Below are positions 9,224-18,380 of a stretch of 64,000 bases of DNA, piece after piece. Positions within the stretch are counted from its first letter, which is position 1. Each line of letters opens with the position of its first letter. The DNA lies in contig CAXUKO010000005.1 of assembly GCA_964251665.1 (NCBI GenBank), positions 124,001 to 188,000 on the forward strand, in the 5' to 3' direction. The translations under genes and the position numbers were made by a program. Below the pieces are notes generated by a model. The model did not search any database. It was not told the DNA's origin and saw only the letters and a list, made by a program, of their open reading frames with translations. Origin of the DNA: JBBQLG01 sp964251665. GTDB lineage: Bacteria; Bacteroidota; Bacteroidia; Cytophagales; Spirosomataceae.

Positions 9224-10159
9224 TCAATCCTTCTTAAGTAAAAAAGCGTGGAAACGAACACCATGCCGTCCATTAAACTCAACAGATGGGGCCGGAAGTT
9301 TAAAAAATTGCGCCGTGCCGACAAAGCGCTGTAGTGATTCGTTGATGGGTAACCGCGACAGGTCGGCATCGGGTGATATATAGAACTGCCGGTACCGCTG
9401 AAATTTCACCTCCCGACCCGCAGAATCGAACAAGCTGGGGTTCTCATGTCCGCCCGTCATGCCGCTACCACTGTAGCCAAAATCCAGATTCAGCCAGCGC
9501 GGAAATGACGGTCCTACCGGCAGCACAGACGCCAGATTGACCGATACCCAATATTGCTGGGCGTTGTAGTCTTTCAGCATCTGCACGCCTACCGTCTGGC
9601 CAAGCAGATTGGGCCGGTACTGGGCGTAAATGCTTTTACGGAATCCATAACGCAGATTCAATTTCTGCTCATTAAAGGCGTATTGCTGGCCCATAAACAG
9701 GGCTGTGCCACCCAGGTTTGCCAGCATGTCACCTTTAGAAAAGCCCCATCCTTCTGAATAGCCATCAAATACCTCGATCGTGGACTGAAACAGCAGTGCC
9801 AGCAGGCCGCCCGTGATAACCGATGCCCGCTCATTAACACCGCTCCACCGAAAAAGCTCATACCCACCCCGACTCATGGCATACGCTGTGGTAGCATGGC
9901 CAATTTTGTCCATTTGCAGCCACTCGCCATTGTCGTTGAAGGAATGGAATTTGACGCGCTTTTTGTACCAGGTTTTACCCAGCAGCAACAGTGTAACACT
10001 GTAGAAAGCCGCAGAACCGATCACAACGCCCACAAACCGCCCTTTATTGATGCCGGGCGGCTCTGGCATGGATGGTACAGGAGTAGGTTGGGCCAGTGCC
10101 GGGCAGTGCAGCACAAACAGAAAAACCCAGGTCAGAACCAGACGGTGCAGATGACGCAT
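9224..10159 (-). CDS. DUF2279 family putative periplasmic/outer-membrane protein
   Basis: Exported protein of about 311 aa. The ATG at 10159 is preferred to an upstream TTG (10177) because it starts a clear signal peptide (MRHLHRLVLTWVFLFVLHCP, then ALAQ) and because a perfect TAnnTTTG promoter element lies 4 nt before it. After the signal there is a hydrophobic segment (FVGVVIGSAAFYSVTLLLLGKTWY) and the family-typical KIGHATTAYAMSRGGYELFRW, followed by FDGYSEGWGFSKGDMLANLGG. The function of DUF2279 is unknown. The thioesterase gene follows after 9 bp. Confidence 0.78.
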   Translation of the reverse strand: MRHLHRLVLTWVFLFVLHCPALAQPTPVPSMPEPPGINKGRFVGVVIGSAAFYSVTLLLLGKTWYKKRVKFHSFNDNGEWLQMDKIGHATTAYAMSRGGYELFRWSGVNERASVITGGLLALLFQSTIEVFDGYSEGWGFSKGDMLANLGGTALFMGQQYAFNEQKLNLRYGFRKSIYAQYRPNLLGQTVGVQMLKDYNAQQYWVSVNLASVLPVGPSFPRWLNLDFGYSGSGMTGGHENPSLFDSAGREVKFQRYRQFYISPDADLSRLPINESLQRFVGTAQFFKLPAPSVEFNGRHGVRFHAFLLKKD

Positions 10160-10163
10160 GCCG

Positions 10164-10171
10164 CAAAAGTA
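10164..10171 (-). promoter_or_regulatory. -7 promoter element TACTTTTG for the DUF2279 gene
   Basis: Perfect match to the Bacteroidota -7 consensus TAnnTTTG, ending 4 nt before the ATG at 10159. No clear TTTG -33 element was found at the expected distance. If active, transcription would begin at or very near the start codon. Confidence 0.5.
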
Positions 10172-10193
10172 CGGCAAAAACGATCCGGGATAC

Positions 10194-11174
10194 TTATTTC
10201 ACTAACTCCGCTAATTCCGGTTCTGACACCGTCAGTAGGCCAACCTTCGGTAAGCGTCGGGTCAGTTCACGCCAGTTTGCATCTTTGGCATAGATTGCCC
10301 GCAGCATCTGCGTGGCTTTCGGCACCTGTTTGGTATTAGCAAGGGCAATAGCCGTCCAGTATTGCATTTCGAGGTTTTCGGGAAATAGCTTCATGGCTGC
10401 GCCGTACTCCTGCATAGCCAGTTTCATGTCGTTTTTCTCGGTAGCCAGATCGCCGTTATTCATGTATTCGTAGGCCCGGTATGTCTTCAATAACCGGTTC
10501 ATTTCGCGCAGGGGCTGCTCAGCATCATCCACGCGCAGATCAACAACGTGATTGTCATTCCACGGCTCGTTGCTGGCTTTACCCCGGACCACCAGAATAG
10601 CCGCCGATTGGCGTCCGCGAATATCTCCCCCGGCAGCCTGCGCGGCTTCGAGCGTTTTAAGTACCCGTTCGGCAATGGGCAGGGACGCGTTTTTCTCAAA
10701 AGCGGTGGCCATAGCATCGGGCACGGTGTTGGTGAGCATCATATTGGCCTGCACCGAATAATTTTTACCCGTCCGGTGGCCTGCATGATCCACACATTTA
10801 TCGCCGGTATGCACCGCTACATTTCCCCTGGCATCGGCAATGGCTACCTGCCGAACGGCACGTCCCTCATCGGTAGATAATAATTCGTCCAGTGCCTGCT
10901 GCGCCGTTTTACCCTGCTTCAGCAATGCCAGCCCGCGCGGCCCAAATGACTTATTGGTGAACGATTGAGTCGCCACGACGCCGACACCAGCCTCACCCCA
11001 AGACACCGATGTGCCCACCGAAAACCAGTGGCTTTGCACACCAACAACCAGATCACCCGTTTTCTCATCTCGGGCAACGATGGAGAATGTATGCGCATAC
11101 GGCTCACCGGAGCGCGTGTGCTGCGCGAATACGCACGCTGGCAAGAGCAGCAGGCTTAGAAGAAATCGCTTCAT
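10194..11174 (-). CDS. DUF1028 domain protein with C-terminal TPR-like repeats
   Basis: Exported protein of 326 aa. The ATG at 11174 gives a good signal peptide (MKRFLLSLLLLPACVFAQ). Residues 20-230 form a DUF1028 domain, which has an Ntn-hydrolase-like fold and unknown substrate; typical stretches are HTFSIVARDEKTGDLVVGVQS, EAGVGVVATQS and GDIRGRQSAAILVV. The C-terminal 90 residues contain helical repeats resembling TPR units (AMQEYGAAMKLFPENLEMQY). Many DUF1028 proteins appear in gene groups with peptidases or amidohydrolases; none is adjacent here. The gene is probably monocistronic; the broken restriction gene lies 16 bp upstream. Confidence 0.82.
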   Translation of the reverse strand: MKRFLLSLLLLPACVFAQHTRSGEPYAHTFSIVARDEKTGDLVVGVQSHWFSVGTSVSWGEAGVGVVATQSFTNKSFGPRGLALLKQGKTAQQALDELLSTDEGRAVRQVAIADARGNVAVHTGDKCVDHAGHRTGKNYSVQANMMLTNTVPDAMATAFEKNASLPIAERVLKTLEAAQAAGGDIRGRQSAAILVVRGKASNEPWNDNHVVDLRVDDAEQPLREMNRLLKTYRAYEYMNNGDLATEKNDMKLAMQEYGAAMKLFPENLEMQYWTAIALANTKQVPKATQMLRAIYAKDANWRELTRRLPKVGLLTVSEPELAELVK

Positions 11175-11190
11175 GAAAGGATTAATTGAC

Positions 11191-12108
11191 TTACTCACCA
11201 AAATAATCGTTGTCCATTCGTTTCAACTCATAAGTCTGCTGTACAGTCACCCCTAAATTGTAATCTATCATAAGTTGCGCTAATTGCTCACCATCAATCA
11301 GAACAATCTTCGTCTCATTACGAGGGATATATTCAGCAGCTTCCCGGGTAAAGCTTGATGTCGTTATAAACACGCCTTTTTTAGCTCCCTGTCCCGCCAG
11401 TGCTCCAACAAACTTGTGAAGTTCTGGCCTACCAACAACATTACCGGGTGCCCATTTTTTGGCTTGGATATATATGATATCAAGCCCAAGTTTATCCTCT
11501 TTGATAGTACCATCAATCCCTTCGTCGCCACTTTTACCAATAGCTTTTCCTGCATCTTTCATGGAGCCACCGTAACCCATTTTAACTAGTAGTTCTACTA
11601 CAAGTCGTTCAAAGAAAGCCGGAGATAATGCAATCACTTTATTTAATAGATCCTGAGCCAAGGCTTTCCGTATCCGTTGATATGACCCCTCAAGTGTTTC
11701 TTCAGGAGTTTGAGGAACTGTTTCGTCTAAAAATTCCGAATCAGTATTACCACTCTCTCCCCTTTTTGGCGTTTGAAAATCGACAAACTCAGGAAATTGC
11801 TTCAGAAACTTTACGTTGATTTTTAGTGGTTTTTGACTCATTACCTCCTTTCCACGGTCAGTAATAACAAGTATAGCCCGTCTCGGAGAATCTAATAAGC
11901 CTGCCTTTTTCAGATATGTTCTCGCCCAGCTAACTCGACTTCCGAATGTAAATGACTGTCCACTTGGTAATAATTCGTTTTTCTCTTCTTCAGTGAGGAC
12001 AAACTGTCCGCTAAGGGTTTCTACAACTTCATTAAATTTATACTCCTCTCAGTTACAAACAAGTTGAAGCAAAGGCAGCATAATGCTTTGGTAATCTGGA
12101 ATGGGCAT
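11191..12108 (-). pseudogene. mrr: Mrr-type restriction endonuclease, interrupted by an in-frame TGA
   Basis: Read from the ATG at 12108, the frame gives MPIPDYQSIMLPLLQLVCN, then TGA at 12049-12051, then continues in the same frame through LLPSGQSFTFGSRVSWARTY and LKKAGLLDSPRRAILVIT into the 216-aa open frame that starts MSQKPLKINVKFLKQFPEF. Ignoring the stop, the product would be 305 residues, the usual Mrr length, with the N-terminal winged-helix domain followed by the Mrr_cat nuclease domain (GYGGSMKDAGKAIGKSGDEG, DIIYIQAKKW, GVFITTSSFT). The TGA thus removes the DNA-binding domain. A fragment could still start at the ATG at 11841, which has AAAGGAGG just before it but very close. Local GC is visibly lower than in the flanking genes, suggesting transfer. 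Confidence 0.88.
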
Positions 12109-12182
12109 AGTTGGCAAGTAAATGGCGAATGGAGAGACTTTCTTGGTTGCCAAATATACACGGATATGTAGGTATAGCAGAC

Positions 12183-13505
12183 TTATTCCACTGCCCCGAT
12201 GGATGGGGGGTTGGCGCGTTTGATGCCGTAAAAGTCGCTGTCCAGATACGATTCGTAAAGGCCGGCTCCTTTAGCTGGCGACGAACCCTTTAGCCGAAAG
12301 TCATCCACATCAATCAGACCCGCTGCTGACGCCGTATCGAAGTAGCGATTATTACTGTTTAACGTCGGTACAGTTTGGTTCTGCTGACTCCAGACACCAT
12401 CATCACCCGGCGTTTTCACCAAGTCGAAAGACAGGTTGTTAATCAGGTGAAGTTCGCCCCCCATCAGGTCATACACATCCACTACAACACCCACAAATAT
12501 GGTTGGCAATCCCGTATTCAACTTGCCAACCGTATTGTTGAACACGCGTGCATTGCAGTACGTACTCACACCGGGAATCAGACTTGACTCAAAACACTGT
12601 AGTTCCAGAGCACTGTATTTACGGCTGTTCCAAACGATATTATCATGCAGCAGCACCTGTTTAGGGGCTGTGCCCTGGGCAAATGGCCAGAACCGAACAA
12701 AATTTCCTTGATGATTCGTGCATTTATTATGATGTACGGCGCCGTTACCCTTCACAAAGAAAATTCCGTTGTGATTGTCGTTCCGGGTATTCACATTATC
12801 CACTACGTTATGGTGAATGTCGCAGGCCTCTGTATTACCGAAATACAGGTATGTACCCGCCGTAGCATTGTTTTTGAACGAGCAATAAGCCACTTCCGGG
12901 TGTAGGGAGAAACCTGTATTTACCAGACCGGCTGAGTTGTCCAGCACTCCGTCGATCAGTACTGTTCCGGCATTATCAAAGTCGCAGTGGAGCAGTTTAA
13001 AATCGGCCATTGTGGTTGCGTCCGTGCCGTCGAATGGAGCGGTGTTGTTGTAATGAACAGCGTAATCGGCTACGTTACGCAGTTGAATGCCTTCAATGGT
13101 GAGCGCGTGCGGAATGGTCCCGGTGATCATAATGCCCCGGTACGCTACATCGTGTATCTGTAGATTTTTGGTAGTAACCCCGCCCGTTACGGTCAAGTAG
13201 GACACATTGGTCAGCGTTAGGCCGCCCCCGATTACCTCTACCCGGTCATTGGCAACCAGCGTTATGCGTTGACCGGAAGTACCGGTAAATCCCGAAAATG
13301 TCAGGCTCTCATACCGGCCGGGCGTAATGGCAACAACCTCGCCGGGTCTGATGCCCAGTGCCTGCCCATCTACAACCAGGTTGCCGCTACCGGTTCCCAC
13401 GGTGCGGGTCGGCACCAGTACCGGTTCATCGGCAACGGATGGTGGCTGGCCTTTGCAGCCCGTAAGTACTATGCTAATTAACAGGATGAACGCTATCTTT
13501 TTCAT
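12183..13505 (-). CDS. Right-handed parallel beta-helix repeat lipoprotein
   Basis: Lipoprotein of 440 aa: MKKIAFILLISIVLTGC has a clear lipobox (LTGC, Cys17). The body is a pectate-lyase/NosD-like right-handed beta-helix, visible as repeated short strands with Asn and His turns (EACDIHHNVVDNVNTRNDNHNGIFF, GNGAVHHNKCTNHQGNFVRF, VLLHDNIVWN). Such proteins bind or cleave polysaccharides, but no catalytic residues can be assigned, so the substrate is unknown. The likely place is the periplasm or cell surface. The start is preceded by TACTTTAG, a one-mismatch version of the promoter -7 box, 9 nt upstream. The phosphopantetheinyl transferase gene ends 54 bp upstream, so an independent promoter is plausible. 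Confidence 0.82.
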   Translation of the reverse strand: MKKIAFILLISIVLTGCKGQPPSVADEPVLVPTRTVGTGSGNLVVDGQALGIRPGEVVAITPGRYESLTFSGFTGTSGQRITLVANDRVEVIGGGLTLTNVSYLTVTGGVTTKNLQIHDVAYRGIMITGTIPHALTIEGIQLRNVADYAVHYNNTAPFDGTDATTMADFKLLHCDFDNAGTVLIDGVLDNSAGLVNTGFSLHPEVAYCSFKNNATAGTYLYFGNTEACDIHHNVVDNVNTRNDNHNGIFFVKGNGAVHHNKCTNHQGNFVRFWPFAQGTAPKQVLLHDNIVWNSRKYSALELQCFESSLIPGVSTYCNARVFNNTVGKLNTGLPTIFVGVVVDVYDLMGGELHLINNLSFDLVKTPGDDGVWSQQNQTVPTLNSNNRYFDTASAAGLIDVDDFRLKGSSPAKGAGLYESYLDSDFYGIKRANPPSIGAVE

Positions 13506-13559
13506 TCCTGTCTGCTAAAGTAAAACACCCAGTGGGTTAGTTAACTCAATGCACTGTTA

Positions 13560-14321
13560 TTAATAGGGCACCCGGAACAGGCTATCGTTGACTGTGTAAA
13601 ATACCGGTTGTGGCCCGCCCGAGATTTTGGTGTAAGCTACCGCACCCATATGCGCATCGGCTACGTCGAAACTACGGACGGTCCAGCTTTCGGTGCTGGT
13701 CAGCAGGCCGTCAGGAACCGGATGGGTACCTTCCAGCGCGGGCAGGCGATGAAAATCATCATCAATCCCCTTGGCAGTGGCCTTGGCAAGAGCCTCCTTA
13801 CGCGTCCATAGTTCATAAAAGCGTAGCCGTGCATCAGGACTTTGCTCAATTACCCGGCGCTCTTCCCTACTGAAGACATGTTCCATAACGGCCTGGAAAT
13901 CAAACTCCGGCTCCATCTTCTCCACATCTACCCCAACCCTGTTGGCAGCAACGGCAATCACAATCCAGTCGCCCGCGTGCGATACATTGTAGTGCAGATG
14001 TGGAAATCCCTTCAGAAACGGTTTTTTGGTATGATCCGTCATGAACTCCAGATCAATCGCCGATTGATCTGCGTGGTGACTGAGTAACAGCCTGAGTACG
14101 CCACGAGCGACAATAAAACGCTGCCGGTCTCTGGGTTGATGGTATCGTTTGGCCCGAAGCACTTCATCGGGCCGCAATAGCGAATGCAGGTAAGACTCAA
14201 GCGGGCCGAAGGCTGAAATCTGGATTCGGTATACCAGCAGTGGCTCATGAGTCGGCCAGTCGGTTACACTACTCCACGCCACCTCCGACACAGTATGCGG
14301 CTGAACCAGTATCTGTTGCAT
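13560..14321 (-). CDS. 4'-phosphopantetheinyl transferase (Sfp type)
   Basis: Transfers the phosphopantetheine arm of CoA to carrier-protein serines. The 253-aa length and motifs fit the Sfp subgroup: YNVSHAGDW (111-119), GVDVEKM with Mg-binding Asp132 and Glu134 (130-136), and LWTRKEALAKATAKGI (171-186). It is the last gene of the biosynthetic operon, 12 bp after the C-A-PCP-TE gene, and is the obvious activating enzyme for the three carrier domains encoded there (Ser559 and Ser1565 of the first synthetase, Ser1031 of the second). Its tight linkage argues for a dedicated rather than housekeeping enzyme. Confidence 0.9.
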   Translation of the reverse strand: MQQILVQPHTVSEVAWSSVTDWPTHEPLLVYRIQISAFGPLESYLHSLLRPDEVLRAKRYHQPRDRQRFIVARGVLRLLLSHHADQSAIDLEFMTDHTKKPFLKGFPHLHYNVSHAGDWIVIAVAANRVGVDVEKMEPEFDFQAVMEHVFSREERRVIEQSPDARLRFYELWTRKEALAKATAKGIDDDFHRLPALEGTHPVPDGLLTSTESWTVRSFDVADAHMGAVAYTKISGGPQPVFYTVNDSLFRVPY

Positions 14322-14333
14322 TGACCAATAGGG

Positions 14334-17300
14334 TTAGCATTTATCAAGCGTCTCCTGCAGAATTCGGGCAAATTCCTTATCGTTTGGCGGTGCAAATATA
14401 TAATTATGTTCGCCCGGTATTTCGTGCACATTCACGCCCTTGAGCGCGTACGGTTTCCAGCCCAGGTTCACGAAGTCGTCCATATAAAACGTCAATTTCT
14501 TCGCCCGGAACAGCTCCACCGTCACCGGATATGGAGTGAGTTTATAGTTACGCCAGGCCAGATCGTTCATCAGATCGATTTTGTACGAGTAGCCGAAAAA
14601 AGCCTCCTGTTCCTGTTTCTCCCCATGCCGCACCTTCCAGTAAGACTCGGTCAGCTTACGTTTTAGCTGTACCAGTTTATACTCTATTGCGCGTTTTGGA
14701 TCGTCTCTTAGCAGGACAAATGTAAACAGCATTTTTTTGACAAGCGATTGGGTCTGATGCACCAGTCGGCTCGGCCAGGGATCGTTATGGTCAGACTGAT
14801 AGGCATACGTGTCGAACATAGCCAGTAGTTTCACCTCTTTCCCAAGCGCAATAAACTGCTTGGTCATCTCAAAGGCAATAATTCCTCCGAACGAATAACC
14901 CGCCAGCGCATACGGGCCAGCCGGGTTTTGCGTCATGATTGAGGCCACGTAATGAGCAGCAATCGATTCAATTTTATCCAACGGCTCATCAATCCCGTTT
15001 AATCCTTTGGCCTGCAAGCCGTATACCGGCTGATCGGGATCCATGTTTTTAGCCAGTGCATTGAAGAGCAGCACGTTTAATCCGGCCCCGTGTACAATGT
15101 ACAAAGGTGTCTTGCTGCCCTGTGGTTTAATCGGCACCAGCGAATCCCAGGTAATCGACTTACCGTCCATTTGCAGCATCAGGGCCAGCTTCTCAATGGT
15201 CGAATGCTCAAAAAGCGTAGCCAATGGCAGCCGCTTACCCGTTTCGGCCTCCAGCCGGTTCATCACCTGCACGGCAATCAGGGAGTGACCACCCAGTTCA
15301 AAGAAATCATCGTAGATACTGATGTGGTCAAGATTCAAGTATTCCGCCCAGATGTCGGCTACCATTTTTTCTACGTCGGTTCGTGGGCCTGCCGGGCCAG
15401 TCTGACGCGCCGATGTATCGGCTTTCAGTTGCAGCAGCGCATTACGATCGGTTTTGCCGTTGGGTGTCGTCGGTATAGTATCCAGTCCGACAAACTCGGT
15501 TGGCACCATGTAGGCTGGCAGTTGCTGATGCAGCCCGTCTTTCCAGGCAGCCGTCCTCGTCCGGAATTCGCCGTTTACGAGCGTACCGGTCGGAACGACA
15601 AACGCGACAAGCCGCTGATCGCCCGGACGTTCCTCTCTCGCCACCACAACGGCCTCTTTTACATCTCCAAAAGCCATTAAAGCGCTTTCTATCTCACCGG
15701 GCTCAATGCGGTAGCCTCTTAGTTTGACCTGCTGATCGATTCGGCCAAGGCATTGCAATTCACCGGAATCCAGCAGTTTGCCTCTATCGCCGGTACGGTA
15801 CATTCTGGCCCCGGCGGCACCATAACTGGCCGCAAACGGATCGGCAACGAAGCGATCTGCCGTTAGCTCAGGGCGATGCAGGTAACCCTGCCCTACCCCC
15901 GTTCCGCTAATAAATAATTCGCCCACGCGACCGGTATCAACCAGGTTCAGGGACTCGTCGAGCACATAAATTCGGGTGTTGGCAATAGGCTTTCCAATGC
16001 TGATGAGCGAATCAGCAGCTGTAATTTGCCCAACCGACGACCAGATGGTGGTTTCTGTCGGGCCGTACATATTCCAGAGCGAAGCACACTTCGCCAGTAA
16101 AGCAGTTGCCAGTTCTTTCGACAGGGCTTCACCGCCACAGAGTGCTTTTATTGGTAACTTTTTCGACCAGCCAGCCTCCAACATCATCCGCCACGTTGAT
16201 GGGGTGGCCTGCATGATAGTAATTTTTTCGGTTTCCAGCAGGTCAAGCAGGAGCTTACCGTCTTTAACAGTCTGAGCATCGGCGAGTACCACGGCCGCGC
16301 CACTCAGCAAGGGCAGAAACAATTCCAGTCCGGCGATATCGAAGGAAATCGTCGTGATAGCCAGCAGCCGATCCTGGGCTGATATACCCGGCTCATGCTG
16401 CATGCTGCATAAGAAGTTAACCACATTGTAGTGGGCAATCTGTACGCCTTTGGGCTTCCCCGTTGAGCCGGACGTATACAGCACGTAAGCCAGTTGGGCC
16501 GGATCAACATGTATCGACGGCTCCTGAACCGGATACTGAACCGACGCTGTTATCGCATCTTGCAGATGGATTTTCTGAATATCACCCTTAAAAATAGCCG
16601 AGAACTCAGTTGACACGATCAGGAATCTGGCCCCGGAATCGCTCAGCATAAAGTTAAGCCGTTCAGCCGGATAGATCGGATCCAGTGGAATGTAAGCGGC
16701 ACCACATTTCAGTATGGCCAACAGAACAGGCAGCAAATCGGCCGAACGATCCATCGAAAGCCCGATTGCATCACCCAATTGCACGCCATTGGCGAGGAGA
16801 TAGCGGGCAAACTGGTTCGCTTTTGTATTCAGTTCCTCATAAGTCTGTTCCGTCTGCCCAAACTTTACCGCAATTGCGGAGGGCGTAAGCCGTGCCTGCT
16901 CTGCAATCAACTCATGCAGGGTTTTGGTGATGGGATACGGCCGATCCGTTGCATTCAGTCGGGTGTAAGTAGCCGTTAACCGGGCCGTATCAACGAGCGA
17001 AATGTGTTTGATGGGCACAGCCGGATCGCGCACTACTTCGGTTAATAGCCGCTCCAAACCGGTCATCATTCGCCGAATAGTTTCGGCCGTAAACAGGTCG
17101 GTATTGTACGACCACTCCATCACCAGCGACTGTTCGGAGCCGGTGGCGTTGAGAAACAACTCAAAATTTTCGTAGGCCCGTGGGTTACTGACCAACCGGT
17201 AGTCGAGCTGATGAAACGCCACGCCATCGGCCATTCCCATGTCGATGTTAAAGACCACCGGTACTAAGGGAACCCGTGACGGATCGCGGCTGATGTTCAG

Positions 17301-18374
17301 TTTCTGGAGCAGACTGCCAAATGTGAGCCGCTGATGTTCATAGGCATCAAAAACAGCTACTTTGCGTTGCTTCAGGTAATCAATAAAGGGCTGGTCTCCT
17401 GTGGGTCGGCTTCGCAGCGGCAGCAGATTTACGCAGTGACCCACCAGCCGGTAATTACCCGTTGCTGATTGCCCGGCGGCTGGCAAGCCAATCACGATCG
17501 ACTCCTGATCGGTTAGCCGATGCAGCAGCACTTCAAAAGCCGCCATCAGCGTAGTCACAAAACTACACCCGGCCTTAAGCCCCATTTTCTTTACGGCCAG
17601 TACCAGGTCATTATCCAGCGCAAAATCCAGCCGCTTGCTTTTATAAGTTCGCAGAGCGGGCCGGGGAAAATCAGTCGGTAAGGATAGAACGGGTACGTCA
17701 TTTTTGTATTGACTAACCCAAAACGATTCGATTTGCCGATAGTCCTCACTTTGCAGAAACTGCTGCTGCTCATCAGCATAGCGACTGAAGAGGGGTGCTT
17801 CAGGCAGGTCGGGATAGATATTCTGAACACTGGCGGAGTACAACGTCCCTAACTCCTGTAGTATGATTCCCAGCGACCAGCCATCGCAGATAATATGATG
17901 CGCCGTCAGCGTCAGGTGAAAGTCGGTCTGCCCTACCTTGAACAGCCCAACTTTGAGCAGCGGGCCTTCAACCAGATTGAACAAAAAGCGAGCATCCTGT
18001 TCAATATATTCTTGAATGGCCTGTTCTTTTTCAGCTTCGGCCTTCCGGGAAATATCCTGATAATAAACATCGATGGGCAACTCACTGAATACACAGATGT
18101 AGCGGCCATCGGCACTAAAAGCCGAGCGCAGGGCTTCGTGCCGACGCACCAGCGCCTGAACAGCCTGCTCAAGGGCCGCCCGGTCTAACGCGCCTGTAAG
18201 CCGCAGCGATACCGACTCGTTATAGGATAAACTGGCATCACCGCCCCCCAAACGACACGCCATCCAAACCTCTGCCTGTGGCTCGGTAATGGGTGCCAGT
18301 CGAAGCAGTTCGGGTCCGACGAAGGGGTCAAATTCGACGGCAGTTGCAGTCATATCCGTAGAAGGCTCTGCCAT
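14334..18374 (-). CDS. Non-ribosomal peptide synthetase, C-A-PCP-TE
   Basis: Terminal module of the assembly line, 1,346 aa. Order: condensation domain about 25-460 with intact HHIICDG (His160, Asp164); adenylation domain about 480-980 with YTSGSTGKPKG (633-643), MYGPTETT (769-776), YRTGD (859-863) and PNGKTDR (971-977); peptidyl carrier about 1000-1070 with FFELGGHSL and Ser1031; thioesterase about 1085-1346 with GYSFGG (Ser1161), a likely Asp1188 and GEHNYIF (His1323). By hand alignment to GrsA the A-domain pocket begins D-I-L and ends I-W, closest to glycine-type codes I know; this is weak. It starts six bases after the stop of the preceding synthetase, in the same frame. Confidence 0.93.
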   Translation of the reverse strand: MAEPSTDMTATAVEFDPFVGPELLRLAPITEPQAEVWMACRLGGGDASLSYNESVSLRLTGALDRAALEQAVQALVRRHEALRSAFSADGRYICVFSELPIDVYYQDISRKAEAEKEQAIQEYIEQDARFLFNLVEGPLLKVGLFKVGQTDFHLTLTAHHIICDGWSLGIILQELGTLYSASVQNIYPDLPEAPLFSRYADEQQQFLQSEDYRQIESFWVSQYKNDVPVLSLPTDFPRPALRTYKSKRLDFALDNDLVLAVKKMGLKAGCSFVTTLMAAFEVLLHRLTDQESIVIGLPAAGQSATGNYRLVGHCVNLLPLRSRPTGDQPFIDYLKQRKVAVFDAYEHQRLTFGSLLQKLNISRDPSRVPLVPVVFNIDMGMADGVAFHQLDYRLVSNPRAYENFELFLNATGSEQSLVMEWSYNTDLFTAETIRRMMTGLERLLTEVVRDPAVPIKHISLVDTARLTATYTRLNATDRPYPITKTLHELIAEQARLTPSAIAVKFGQTEQTYEELNTKANQFARYLLANGVQLGDAIGLSMDRSADLLPVLLAILKCGAAYIPLDPIYPAERLNFMLSDSGARFLIVSTEFSAIFKGDIQKIHLQDAITASVQYPVQEPSIHVDPAQLAYVLYTSGSTGKPKGVQIAHYNVVNFLCSMQHEPGISAQDRLLAITTISFDIAGLELFLPLLSGAAVVLADAQTVKDGKLLLDLLETEKITIMQATPSTWRMMLEAGWSKKLPIKALCGGEALSKELATALLAKCASLWNMYGPTETTIWSSVGQITAADSLISIGKPIANTRIYVLDESLNLVDTGRVGELFISGTGVGQGYLHRPELTADRFVADPFAASYGAAGARMYRTGDRGKLLDSGELQCLGRIDQQVKLRGYRIEPGEIESALMAFGDVKEAVVVAREERPGDQRLVAFVVPTGTLVNGEFRTRTAAWKDGLHQQLPAYMVPTEFVGLDTIPTTPNGKTDRNALLQLKADTSARQTGPAGPRTDVEKMVADIWAEYLNLDHISIYDDFFELGGHSLIAVQVMNRLEAETGKRLPLATLFEHSTIEKLALMLQMDGKSITWDSLVPIKPQGSKTPLYIVHGAGLNVLLFNALAKNMDPDQPVYGLQAKGLNGIDEPLDKIESIAAHYVASIMTQNPAGPYALAGYSFGGIIAFEMTKQFIALGKEVKLLAMFDTYAYQSDHNDPWPSRLVHQTQSLVKKMLFTFVLLRDDPKRAIEYKLVQLKRKLTESYWKVRHGEKQEQEAFFGYSYKIDLMNDLAWRNYKLTPYPVTVELFRAKKLTFYMDDFVNLGWKPYALKGVNVHEIPGEHNYIFAPPNDKEFARILQETLDKC

Positions 18375-18380
18375 TGCACG

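Noticed and set aside
11174..12182. Active type IV restriction locus with companion genes
   Set aside because: The gene is interrupted, and no methylase or other defence gene is adjacent.
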